From positions 62,001 through 126,000 of the forward strand of contig JAGFNQ010001117.1 in assembly GCA_024364735.1 (NCBI GenBank): 64,000 bases of DNA, written 5' to 3'. The DNA comes from Boesenbergia rotunda (lineage: Eukaryota > Streptophyta > Magnoliopsida > Zingiberales > Zingiberaceae). A program made the position numbers and the translations under genes. The notes beneath the pieces were generated by a model. It searched no databases. It was not told where the DNA came from and was given only the letters and a program-made list of their open reading frames with translations. Below are positions 10,591-21,772 of the stretch, in pieces. Numbering within the stretch: the stretch's first letter is position 1; each line of letters starts with the position of its first letter.

Positions 10591-12990
10591 GGGATATTGG
10601 ATCAAATTTATATTTAAGGATATAGATATAATCATGAGATCTATCCGAATACATAAGAACTAGTTTTATATCAATCCGAGATAGTTTGGTTCATCAACTA
10701 ATTTGGTCCAAAATCAACTTTGATAAAAGAAATCCAAATAAGTCGATTGATTTATTCAAAATTTCAAATCGTATAAAATCGATTTTACTTTTACCTGTCG
10801 ACTAATTGAGAGTATTTTGGAAATTAGATATATAATTTAGTTATTTTGAAACTTACGTATGATTTGGTAATTTTTGAAATATTTTTACGTGGCTCGATAA
10901 AAAATCAAAATATGAATGAAACCAAAGGAGTGAAAAACAGCATAAGAAAAAGAAATAGCAATTCCAAAAGGCATTTAAAAAATATATTAAAAGATTATTT
11001 AATCCTATTTTAATTTTAAAATATTTTTATTTCATGTATCTTAGCTACTATAACATAAAATAAAATTCGTTATAATTTTACTAAAATTGTTTAAATTATT
11101 TTAAAATCTAAAGTTTATGCAAATTAAGGTGCATAAGTGAAAGCAATTCTAATTTCTATTTATTTAGAAATTATTTATGAATCAATTTTTAAGCCATTTG
11201 CATTTTTTTGGGGGTACAATTATCAGATCAAAACCTCAAATTTATGCAAATCAAGCAATGAAAATCCCCTATTAACCATTTTATACTAAAAAAATTAAAT
11301 GTAAATATCTATTTTTGGAGTTCACATATCGTGACCGTCCAATTTTTTTTTTAATTTGAATTTTTTTTTACACTTAATATTATAATTTAATCTTAAACTT
11401 TAAATAATAAACTCCGGAAATTTAAATAAATAAATCAATCAATCAATATTTTACTGATTGTGAGAGCAGTTGCCACCTATGGCAGATGTGCAGGCTTAAA
11501 GAAAACAAGTCTCTATTTTATTCTAACAAATAGTATATCTGCAAAAATATTTATACCGTCTAATAAAAAATGATTTATGAAAAAATAGGGGGAAAAAAAT
11601 AACTGTGAGAGTAGAGCAAATGCTCCAGAGCCTCAAAAGTTGGGCAACACAGTTGGCTGTTTACGAGCATGCAAGCCCAAAGTCCCCTGTCGTTTAATTA
11701 ACTTTCTTATAATTTTTTCTTTGGCTTTTAGCATGTTAAAGTGAAGAGTTAGTTTTCATTTTTAATTTACGTATTTAATTTTTTTAAATCGATTAATTCG
11801 GTAAATAAATAATTAATTTTTTTTATTGAACATCAGAATAAATCAAGAAATATTAATGAAAATTCATTCAAACAATCAATATTTTTAGTTTTATTGTCCC
11901 ACTAGACACAAGATTTCACAGCATATCACAGATTGAAATTCAAATGTTACATGTATGATTAACCCTTGAAAGTTTTGATATTGCGTCTAATTTTTGCTCA
12001 CTCCATTTTCATCTCTATAATATTTAGAATAATAACAAAATCAAATAGAATGAAAAAAATTAAAGGTTGATTTTTGAGTATACATCAGTTACATTCTAAT
12101 TTTATCCCATAGATGAATCTTGAAGATTAGTCGGTAAAATTCGAAGACATGGATTATTAAATAATAATAATAATAATTCTAAAAAAAGGCATTAATCAAC
12201 GAAGCCTTATGTGCTCTTTGTCCCGATTAATTGACCAACAGAAGGGAGCAGAAGAGGCTGCAGAAAGCCAGGCCACCAAAGCTCATTCAAGCCCAAGTGT
12301 CAACCTCAGCAAGCGGGCCAACTAAACTGAGGTTTCGATGCGGCAAAAGGTGATTTTTTTTTTCTTCGGCGTCCCAATCAATCCATTGTAGGCCAAAGCA
12401 AATAAATTAATTATTAGTCCGGATAATATAATTAACATATTGAAAAAGCAATATATTAATTTTATTAAATTTTAATTTTTAAATTTCAAAATAATAACAT
12501 TCAAATATTAACTATCAATTCATCCTATTGGACAAATTGAGTGCTTTGAGGTGCTAAACAAACTGACACAAAGGTTTCATTTTTCAAAGATGTAGATAAG
12601 GTTGTAATCGAACTCACCGCGTTAAACTGTATGATGAGTTAAATTTCATAGCGTTCGAATTTATTTATTGAGTTTAGTTAAGTTGAATTTAAAATAAATT
12701 AAATCATCAAAATAATTAATCAAATTTAATTAGAATTTGATTAGCGAGCTCTCAAATCAACTTTATTTATTATTTATTATTTAAATTTAAATTTTTTAAA
12801 TTTATTTAATTTTAATTTTTAAACTTATTTAATTAGTTATTGAATTTGATAATATAAATTTATTTATTATCTTGATAGTTTTATTTATTTAATATATTAA
12901 TAAGAGCTTTGTTAATGAATATTATCCATGAATATTAACAAATCAAATATTCAAATATATTTTTTAGTTTAATAAATTATTTAAGTTTAT
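10591..12990. other. AT-rich intergenic region, no gene seen
   Basis: About 2.4 kb of A/T-rich sequence with no long frame and no splice-supported exon. 10590-10720 continues the repeat cluster. Two short less AT-rich stretches (11450-11690 and 12200-12370) contain nothing recognisable. Confidence 0.5.
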
Positions 12991-13008
12991 TTATATAATT
13001 AATCTATA

Positions 13009-13490
13009 GGGGTGATAAATTTTCCATGGGTTCGGAGCCCCGTGAGAAAAATTCGAAATGAGGCAGGCTTGGGGGATACTATCAAGTATGGATTTAGGTT
13101 CCGAGATTTTTTCAAATCCCCGTAGTAGATTACGGGCGGGTATAAGGATGCTATCTCTATCCCCGAACCCGCCCCGATAGTTCTGATAGTCCCGATAATA
13201 ATAATAATATAATAATAATAATAATAATAATTATTATTATTATTATTTTATTATTATTTTTATTTTTATAATATAAGTATATTTTATATAATTTTTATAA
13301 TATCTAAAGTTAAATGTTAATAACGAATCAATTTAAAATGAGGATTGGGACAGATATGGAGATTTAATCCTCGTGAGATTAGGGATGGGGATTTCCCGAT
13401 TAGGTAAAATCATGATTAGGGCGGGGATATAATTCGGGGGCGGGGATAGAGATGGCAAATCCACCCCCACCTCGCACTATTGCCATCTCA
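13009..13490. repeat. G-rich dispersed repeat, possible non-autonomous transposon
   Basis: Two arms rich in GGGGAT/CCCCG runs (13009-13190 and 13335-13490) face each other across an (AAT/ATT)n tract at 13195-13260. The left end reads GGGGTGATAAATTTTCC and the inverted right end TGAGATGGCAATAGTGCG, a weak inverted match. CCCCGAACCCGCCCCG and its inverted relatives make the arms partly self-complementary. Plant genomes carry many GGGGAT-rich elements of this look, but the family is not identified here. Confidence 0.45.
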
Positions 13491-13812
13491 CTCGATCTAG
13501 TGTATATTAAACATATATAAATAAACTTTTATCAAATAGAATATTAAATTTTTTGATGAACATTCGATGCATTTACTATATGTAGATTAGGTCGTGATTC
13601 GGTTGCTCTAATAAGCCATGAAGCTTTTCTTATTTCTTTTTAATAATTTAGTTATCCAGATTTTATGGTCTATTTATTCTAAAGATGACTTGTCCGACCT
13701 TAAATAAATCTAGAAGGGTAAGTGATAGTCACGTAAGGCCTAATGATTCTAATGGTTCAAATGCTGATGGTGAATTTCTTAAGTTCCTGAATTTTAAATT
13801 CTGGGTGTACAG

Positions 13813-14434
13813 GAAGTCCCCAAGTATGCCTTCTACTGTACCATAGCAGAGCTGGGGGAAGCTTTGCCTACTTTTGATGCATATCTGAACCTCTTTGATG
13901 GAGATCACGATAGGATTCACAGCCCTTCACGTCCTTGCTCTGTGAAGGCGTGAAGCTTTGTTTTCTTATTGTTGGATGGGAGTCAATAAAGAAAGGACAG
14001 TGGTCAGCTGCCTGCAATCCTTCTACACGACACTGAAACAATCTGAAAAAAGAGGGTGTACTTCATCAATCCTAAACACTAAAGGAATACGACATGATGT
14101 GATCTATTTTGCTTTGGTTCTACCATCCCAAAACTAGACAGATATCTTCCTCCACTGAAGGATCATCTACTCTAAGGGTTTATTTCATCCAGAATGCAGT
14201 CACCAAAATGAATATGAAGCTATACTCAGTCACTATGAAGAGGCTTAGAAACAGTGCAGTTCCAACCAGAGCATTCATTTACTGGTGTTTCGGTTTCAGT
14301 TGAGAGAGCTGAAGGATAAGTTGGAGAAGCCTGCAGAGATTTTGAGGGTCAACGCTGCTCAGTGTTCTTCCTATCTACTTGGAAGAGCAGGCTACGAAGT
14401 GAGCGAGCTACAGGTGGTGGCACTGGCACAGTGA
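13813..14434 (+). pseudogene. Decayed exons of an unrecognised protein gene
   Basis: Two coding-like blocks sit in the same orientation. 13813-13950, after a TGTACAG acceptor, reads EVPKYAFYCTIAELGEAL, then PTFDAYLNLFDGDHDR, to a stop at 13951. 14207-14434 reads NEYEAILSHYEEA, an in-frame TAG at 14246, then KQCSSNQSIHLLVFRFQ, LRELKDKLEKPAEIL and a C-terminus SELQVVALAQ. The amino-acid composition and heptad-like pattern look genuinely coding, but I do not recognise the family. The in-frame stop and missing upstream exons suggest a pseudogene. It is convergent with the 14-3-3 gene and might overlap its 3' UTR. Confidence 0.45.
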
Positions 14435-14707
14435 ATTACAAGTAATACTTGATTTCAGAACATTGCTATGAAACAGAAGGGAAAAGAACATATTTCTTCA
14501 CAGCACAATCACTTCGACAATTCATTGTAAATCACAAAGTAGTAGTATCTTTCCAGTCTAACATACAAAGCATCACTTCCAAATCCAAATAATGGTAGCA
14601 GAGTCAAGGGCGAAGGGATCAGACACAGTGCAAACAAGAGAATCATAATCTCCATCTATCTCTGCCTGACTGAGGCCCTTAACTAGACACAGGCAATGCA
14701 TTCCTTT

Positions 14708-16863
14708 CTAATGCTGATCATCCTGTTGGGATGCTTCTTTCATCTCATCTACCCCATCATCCTATCCAAAGAAAAAAAAAAGGAAATAGTTCAATAAGAC
14801 GGAAAAAACTAGAGATTAAAATTAGCCACCGATCGGAAGATTATATGAGGAAGCTTCGTGCAATTTCATATGAAGCTCCCCTTAATAAAAATTCAAAGTT
14901 AGGCATACTTTGATCTCATCTAATGTTAATACCTGCATGTCTGAAGTCCACAAGGTTAGGTTGTCGCGCAGAAGCTGCATAATTAGTGTGCTATCTTTGT
15001 AAGATTCCTCTCCAAGTGTATCCAGCTCAGCAATTGCTTCGTCAAATGCCTGTTGATATGATCATCATGACTAAGTTCTTTTGAATAACCAATCAAAATT
15101 TGACTAAGTTGCTTTATACAAATTACTGGGAAGCTTCCAATGTCAAAGGAAACCTAATATCGAAAAGTAAGACGATAAGCACCATTGACTAGGACTAATA
15201 CAAAGGAGATAAATATGAAAAAATATGACCAGAGATGGCTAACCGACCGACACCAGTCGGAATTGTGACTACAGAACCATTCGCAGAATTTGGTTGTGCA
15301 CTCAATTAGTTGTTTAGTCTAGCTAGAATACTATCAAGGTATACTACAACAACAAAAAAAAGCCTAGATACAGAATAAAACATCAATTTAGAATAATCTC
15401 GGGTTCTATATGCAGATAAAATTGCCTAGATACTAAAGAGTGAAAAACAGTTTGAAGTAAATATGTATTCCTGGTGAAAGACAAATTTGAATAACATCCA
15501 TCCTTCTTGTTTTCAAGGAAAAGAGATCACAGTAAATTTCCATTGCAAACGGATCAAGCAATTAGGAGAAAATTACAATAACAATTCAGGAATAAAAATA
15601 TGAAACAATTTTTGTTGAATTAGAGGTAGCCGGCAAATAGAAGTGAGATCGAGAAAAGTATAGTTTCTATGACTCCGTGGCATTACCAATCAAACAAACC
15701 AGAGATAAAACATGTGTAACGACAGCTAAACCTGAAACAACCAGAGTTTCTGAAGGAATATTAAAACTTAATTCCATAAGAAAAAAAAATAAAAAGGTTA
15801 AAGCTATGCTTAGAAAGATGAAAACACTTTGTTTAGTAAATCATTTCTGGTTCCCAATCGATTATTCAATCACATAGAGAAGGAGCTTTGCATGAGAAGA
15901 AACACGCTTTCTAACAAAACAACAACAACAACTCCAACATGATAGTAATTGGAATAAAACTCCATAAGGAGAGACTAAGATTCTGTTTGGACCAAAGAGA
16001 TTCATTGCTTACCTGCTTCGCAAGGCCGCAAGCACGATCTGGTGAGTTCAAGATTTCGTAGAAGAATACCGAGAAGTTGAGAGCCAGTCCCAAACGGATC
16101 GGATGTGTGGGCGGAAGCTCAGCTAAAGCAATATCCTGTTCTTCCAAATGAAGAAAACCAAATTAACGACCAAATTTCCATAAACCCGAAGCCCAATCCT
16201 AGATACTTTCTTTCTTAGATCTGCCATCAAGCGAAAACAAAGAAAGATTTCGTGTGTGCGTGTGTATGGAAACTATCAGATCAATCAACTTGATTTTGTG
16301 TATACAAAATCAGAATTCATGATGAACGGATGACGCAATTATCTCGAGTTGAACATAAGGGAGATGGAACAAGTAAACACCTGGGCGGACTTGTAGGCGG
16401 TGAGGGTGGCCTCGGCCGCATCCTTGCGGTCGGCGCCAGATTTGAACTCCGCAAGGTAGCGGTAGTAGTCGCCCTTCATCTTGAGGTAGAACACCTTCGA
16501 GTCAGCGGAAGCAGCGGAGGCGATTAGACGCTCTTCGAGAAGGCGTAGAATCCCTCCGCAGATGGAGTCGAGTTCCGCCTCGATCTTAGCCCTGTAATCG
16601 CGAATGGTGGCGACGCGGGCCTCGTTCCCGCGGCTCTCTTCCTTCTGCTCGATGGACGAGACGATCCGCCACGAGGCACGGCGGGCGCCGACGACGTTCT
16701 TGTATGCCACAGAGAGAAGGTTGCGCTCCTCCACGGTGAGCTCCTCCCCGTGCTCCGCCGCCGCCCCTGTCACCTTCTCCATGAACTCCACCATCTCCTC
16801 ATACCGTTCCGCCTGCTCCGCCAGCTTCGCCAAGTACACGTTGTCCTCCCTCGTCCCCGCCAT
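14708..16863 (-). CDS. 14-3-3 protein, non-epsilon (GF14) type
   Basis: Four exons, 16863-16381, 16135-16013, 15049-14933 and 14761-14708, join in phase 0 with GT-AG introns to give 258 residues. 14-3-3 proteins are dimeric adaptors that bind phosphoserine/threonine motifs on cytosolic clients. Visible hallmarks are YLAKLAEQAERYEEMV (dimer helix), the groove Lys55 (AYKNVVG) and Arg62 (GARRASW), SSIEQKEES, and the MKGDYYRYLAEF helix with Arg135 and Tyr136, followed by LGLALNFSVFFYEILNSP and DNLTLWTSDMQ. The tail DDGVDEMKEASQQDDQH is variable and acidic, as usual. The exon layout matches monocot GF14 genes of the non-epsilon clade. The start at 16863 gives the family N-terminus; an upstream in-frame ATG at 16929 would add 22 atypical residues. 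Confidence 0.95.
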
Positions 16864-16970
16864 CTCCGCCGTTGTCTCTGCCGCCGCTCCTTCTGCCCTA
16901 ATTTGCCAACGAAGAGAAAGAGAAAGCAAGTGGAAAGGAGAACCAGACCCCGAACTGAAGAGAGCCGACG

Positions 16971-16980
16971 GCTTATAAAG
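16971..16980 (-). promoter_or_regulatory. TATA box of the 14-3-3 gene
   Basis: The minus strand reads CTTTATAAGC, 108 to 117 bp upstream of the chosen ATG at 16863. The position fits a transcription start about 80 bp before the ATG and argues against translation from much further upstream. Confidence 0.6.
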
Positions 16981-17049
16981 TGGGAGACCATGTCTATTTC
17001 AACGATCATCGTGCAATGCCTTAGCTCATCCGACTGATTAATTATCAAC

Positions 17050-18585
17050 CGTTAGATTAATATTGGATCTCCAAAGTCCACGATATCTCCAAAGAAATTC
17101 CAAAATTATTAATTAAAAAATAAAATCATAAATCTTAAAATTACAAATCCAAAATATAAATCAATAATTATTAATCTAAAAAATAAATTTTTAAATTTTA
17201 ATAAAAAATTAAATTTTAAAAAAAATTTATCAAATTTAAAAATGATAAAAATTTCAAAATAAAAATTTTAAATTTTAACTAAATAAATTTTCATATGAGA
17301 TAAAATTTATATATATTTATACATTTTATTATACACGTAACATGTGTACAAGATTACTAGTATTTATTATAATGGGCATACATTCATTAGAAAACTTAAC
17401 TTGACGATTTATTTTTTTCATATAATTTAAAAATAATTATGAAAGATATCAGAGGAGTATTGGAGTCAGCAAAAAAATCGATAAAATTGAATTAACTGTA
17501 TTGAATTGTCTAAATTTATAAATTAAGTTCGGTTAATTCAGTTTTAGATTTCTTTTAAAAAAAATAATTCGATTTTCAATTAATTTGATTAGGTTTTGAT
17601 TTTAAAATTTGTAATGTAATTACATTAAATAAACTAAATAAAGATATTAATTTAATTATTTTCTATTTTAAAATATAATTAAATAAATAAAACCTAAATT
17701 TTATTAACTTATTTTAAAATTTTGATTTATTTAATTAATTCTATCAAAAATTAAATTAATTGATATTTAATCGATTTGATTTATTTGATTTTAGTAAAAG
17801 AATTATTGATTTATTTGTTTTTTGAAAAAAAAAATTATTGATCTATTTGATTTTTAATTTATTTTATTTGATCGATTAGTCGATTCGATTCTAAATGAAT
17901 GCTTAAATTTAAAAGATATAACCATTTTTTACTAGATCCGCAAAATGTTAGATAAGGTCCCACCAGATTTGCAACGCCGGCCATGGGAGTAAACGACACG
18001 TAATAGCCACAGGAGAGAACGGAAGAAAAGGCTGGCGGCGGTAGGTCTGCCGATCGACGCATAGGACACATCCGACGCATAGGGCATCACATGCGATCAT
18101 ATCATCCACCGTCGACACTGATAGGGATGGCTGGAGACGATCAGATCGATGAGAGAATATCAAAAGACAAGAGACAGCTGGGTGTGGTCCCTCGTTTAGA
18201 CACGCGTCAAATGAATCCGCCGTTGAATCTCCGAAGTCATTTTGTGAAGATGGCTGGTGGGGGATGGACGGAGCTCATCATCTTGTTAAGACAGGCTTTT
18301 AAAGTTAAAAAAAAATGTGTGATATACATTGGGGACAGCTAAGCAAGGAATAATATTATAATTTTTTAATGTAATTTTATATTAATTTTCACTTGATTTT
18401 ATTTAAATGATCATCTGATTTAAATTATAAAATAAATGAAATAGACTTTATAATCTTCCATTATAGGTAAAATATATCATATTTGAATATGATCTACAGT
18501 ATAAAATTAATAAATAACATCATTTGTAAAAGTTGATTGTTTGATATTCTTTATCTTACATTCATTATTAATTAAGTCATGATAA
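17050..18585. other. AT-rich intergenic region, no gene seen
   Basis: Strongly AT-rich from 17090 to 17930, then a less AT-rich patch at 17940-18300 with overlapping short frames on both strands and no recognisable domain. No splice-supported coding region. Confidence 0.45.
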
Positions 18586-18802
18586 AGACCGCGTAAATTA
18601 CAATATGAAATTACAACATGAATAATATGATATTTTTCATGTACATATCCGATTATCGCATAGATATCGACGACAGTCTCTGATCGTCGTCCCGAATCAA
18701 ACTATAACTTGGGAGCATGATAAATCCGTCGAGAATTATTATAATTAAATTATCATGTTATTCATGTTAAATATCACATTATGAATTTATATTGTGTATC
18801 AT
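18586..18802. mobile_element. Small foldback element (GACGGGTTCACCG family), copy 3
   Basis: The core is in reverse orientation (CCGATTATCGCATAG, GTCGTCCCGAATCAAACTATAA, ATAAATCCGTCGAG). The flanking arms are inverted: the left has ATTACAACATGAATAATATGA and the right has ATCATGTTATTCATGTTAAA and ACATTATGAATT. There is no coding capacity. Confidence 0.65.
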
Positions 18803-19298
18803 TTTTATTATTGATTATTGAGGATGAATTTTAGGCGTGAACCATAATTGACGGACTTACCTAATTTTGGATTTTAATATTTTACTTAAATGATATTGTA
18901 ATAGAGCCATCAGCTTTTACACGTTATAATATAATATTTTTGTTTTGCAATTTGAAAAGTTATTTTAGTTAAGTTGTCATTCTCAATTAAACAAAATCAA
19001 TAAAAAATAATATTATTATTATAGCAATTAGCGACGGCTTCTACATATTATAATAATTATTTACTAATTTTTACATGGTGGATCATGTTGATTAATTTTA
19101 CCTATAATGGATCCTATGAAATCCTCATTTGTTTTATAATTTAAAATATTATTTTAATAAGATTGTTCTCCCCAGTTAAATAAAATTAATATAAAATAAT
19201 AATATTATTATTATAATAGCTAATAATTAATTTTTATCGTCGCATTCTAAAATCCTATTCAGAAAATTAAAATTTAAATTAACAAAAATGATAGACAA

Positions 19299-19500
19299 AT
19301 GAAATTTTTAACGTGAAACTCAATATGAATGACATGACATCTTAATTGTAGTGATCTCGACGAGTTTATCATACCCCCCAGGTTATAGTTTTGTTCGGGA
19401 CGGCGACCGGAGGTCGCCGTTAGTGTCCAAGTAACAATCGGACATGTATACGAAAAATATCACGTCATTCACGTTGAATTTCACGTTATAATTTCACGCT
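19299..19500. mobile_element. Small foldback element (GACGGGTTCACCG family), copy 4
   Basis: The left arm TAACGTGAAACTCAATATGA, then ATGACATGACAT, matches the reverse complement of the right arm (ATATCACGTCATTCACGTTG, then AATTTCACGTTA) over about 45 bp. The core reads CGACGAGTTTATCATACC, CAGGTTATAGTTTTGTTCGG, GACGGCGACCGGAGGTCGCC and TGTCCAAGTAACAATCGGAC. It is the opposite orientation to the neighbour at 18.6 kb. It is the clearest member of the family for terminal inversion. Confidence 0.7.
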
Positions 19501-20600
19501 CTTTATCGTACTTAAATTAAACATGCATTAAGTGTATTGGGTTATTTTTATTGGGTGCCTATTTGACGTAAATAAAAAAAGGGGCCCTTATATATATGAG
19601 ACTTTGTCAAATGATAAACGTTTTTTTTTTTTTGCCCTTTTATTTGTATTTTTTGCCACTAGATAAGTGTCTTATTTGAAAAAAAAAATGCTCCATCCTA
19701 TTTTTTATTTCAATTTTTGTTAATGTTATAAAACTACTATAATTAGTAGCTATTCAAATTAGCTACATAATATAAAATATAATACTTTTAGTTAAAGGTT
19801 AACGATTTGGTCAACTTCTATAATATAAATGAATTTGACTAAAATTATGTAGAGTATCTTTGGTAAAAAATTCGACACCATCAAAACTGCTTAAACAATA
19901 TTAAAATGATTTTAATTAAGTTGTAACAATTTTAATTAAATAGGTTAAAATTATTTTAATATAATAATTAATGTTATATGTGTAACAATTTTAATTAAGT
20001 TGATATCATTTTATGCTATAGTAATTTTTTATCAAAATTACTATAACACTATTTGAATGAAAGTATTTTTAAATGAAAACGAGGTGCTATTTAATATTTG
20101 AATAAGAATAATTTTAAAATAGAAAAAAAAATTAAATATATTTTTCAATGTAGGATAGGGTGTCCATGCTACGGGTCAGGTTTGAACCGGACTCGACGGT
20201 ACACGTTAATCTGGTTCCCGAACGAGTTTAATTGTTTAATTTTCTATATAGACGAACATTTATTAAAAAGGATACAGTATTGGTTAAAGTTGAAGCTTTG
20301 TCTTTTGAGAAAGAGATTAGTTTCTTAATCAATTAAACTATTATATATTGATATTTATATTTATTAGTTAATTATTTACAATTAATTAATAATTTTCTTT
20401 TTGTTTTATCACTATTCATTGAAAAAGTAGGGAAATAAAAAAAAAAAATATGTAATAATTTGTTTATACTAGTTTGATTTAAAATCTAGAAGAAAGGCAT
20501 AAAAATAACTCCCATCTTTAGGGAAGAAACTAAGAGTTTTTTATTTTTTTTAAAATGTTATTATTGATGTCAATTTAGGATATTCTTATAAAATCATAAA

Positions 20601-20636
<36 letters not shown>

Positions 20637-21293
20637 TTTTAAAATAATTTTAAACCAGACGAATTATGAATTGAATCGTAAAAGGTTAAGATTAAAGATC
20701 AGCTTATCAAGAATCAATGATTTGAAAGTGTTAAGTTCTCATTTTTGAATCATGATGGAATCTAATCTAAGTAAATATATTCCATTTTTGCCCAAATTAT
20801 GATTTTCAATAAAATGGAAAAATTAGTGGCTCCCTTATTACTTGGCAAATTATGAAATTGTTTGGGGCATAATGTATGAAATTAATCCTTAAGAATGTTT
20901 TACTTCAACGAAATATCGTTCAAATTCTCAAAATTTACTTGTAACATTTATATTTATGTATTTTATTTTGAATGATAATATCATATTAAAGCAAAACAAT
21001 AACAACAACAATAACAAAACAACAACAACAACATAAGATCTTGATAGGCCATGACTTCCTATTTAAATTTATGATGGTATGTGCATTCAAAAAAGTTATA
21101 TAATATCATGATTTCACACACACTAGTTTTGTAAATAAAATGAAGTCGACAATCTAGATATTCCAAGATTGAATAAGTAAACGATCTATTTTGCAACAAT
21201 TAGGAATACTAATGTCATGTAAAAGAAATCCTTACATAGCTACGAAGAGAAACAATAACTTAGCAAAAGGAAAAAAAATACTCAAGAATATTA
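19501..21293. other. AT-rich intergenic region, no gene seen
   Basis: AT-rich sequence with a (TA)n tract at 20602-20634 and a short GC-richer patch at 20150-20230. No supported exon, RNA gene or clear element. Confidence 0.45.
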
Positions 21294-21772
21294 TTAGGGT
21301 GTGTTTAGTTCAAGTTATCATATATAATCTCGATTATGTCATTATCGAGTAATCACATAATCAAGGTTATGAGGAATGAAATATATCCTGAAGTTGTTTG
21401 GTTCAATTTAGATAATCAAATAAAATCTTATTTGTTTGGAGGTAATAGTCTATAATCTAATATAACATTTTACCGTATTACCCTTTAGAATTTGTTTAGA
21501 TAATTTTATTTGTTTAGACTTAAGGGCATCGACGTTGATCGTCGGTGTCCGCGTAGGCCGTCGGTGTTGTCGGCGCTGACCGCCGACGATCGACGCAGAT
21601 CGCCGGCCGCCGGCGATCGTCGCCGGCGGTGGTGGTCGCCGGCGGCCGGCGATCGTGAATAATGCTTTCGGAAATTAATAAATTGTAATGATTATTTTCG
21701 TCTTAAATGTAAATGTTCGAGGATAATTTTGAAAAGATAAATTTCATAACCCCGGAATCAAGAAAAACCTTA

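Noticed and set aside
16604..17037. Plus-strand frames of 95-124 residues
   Set aside because: They lie antisense to 14-3-3 exon 1, which is unambiguous.
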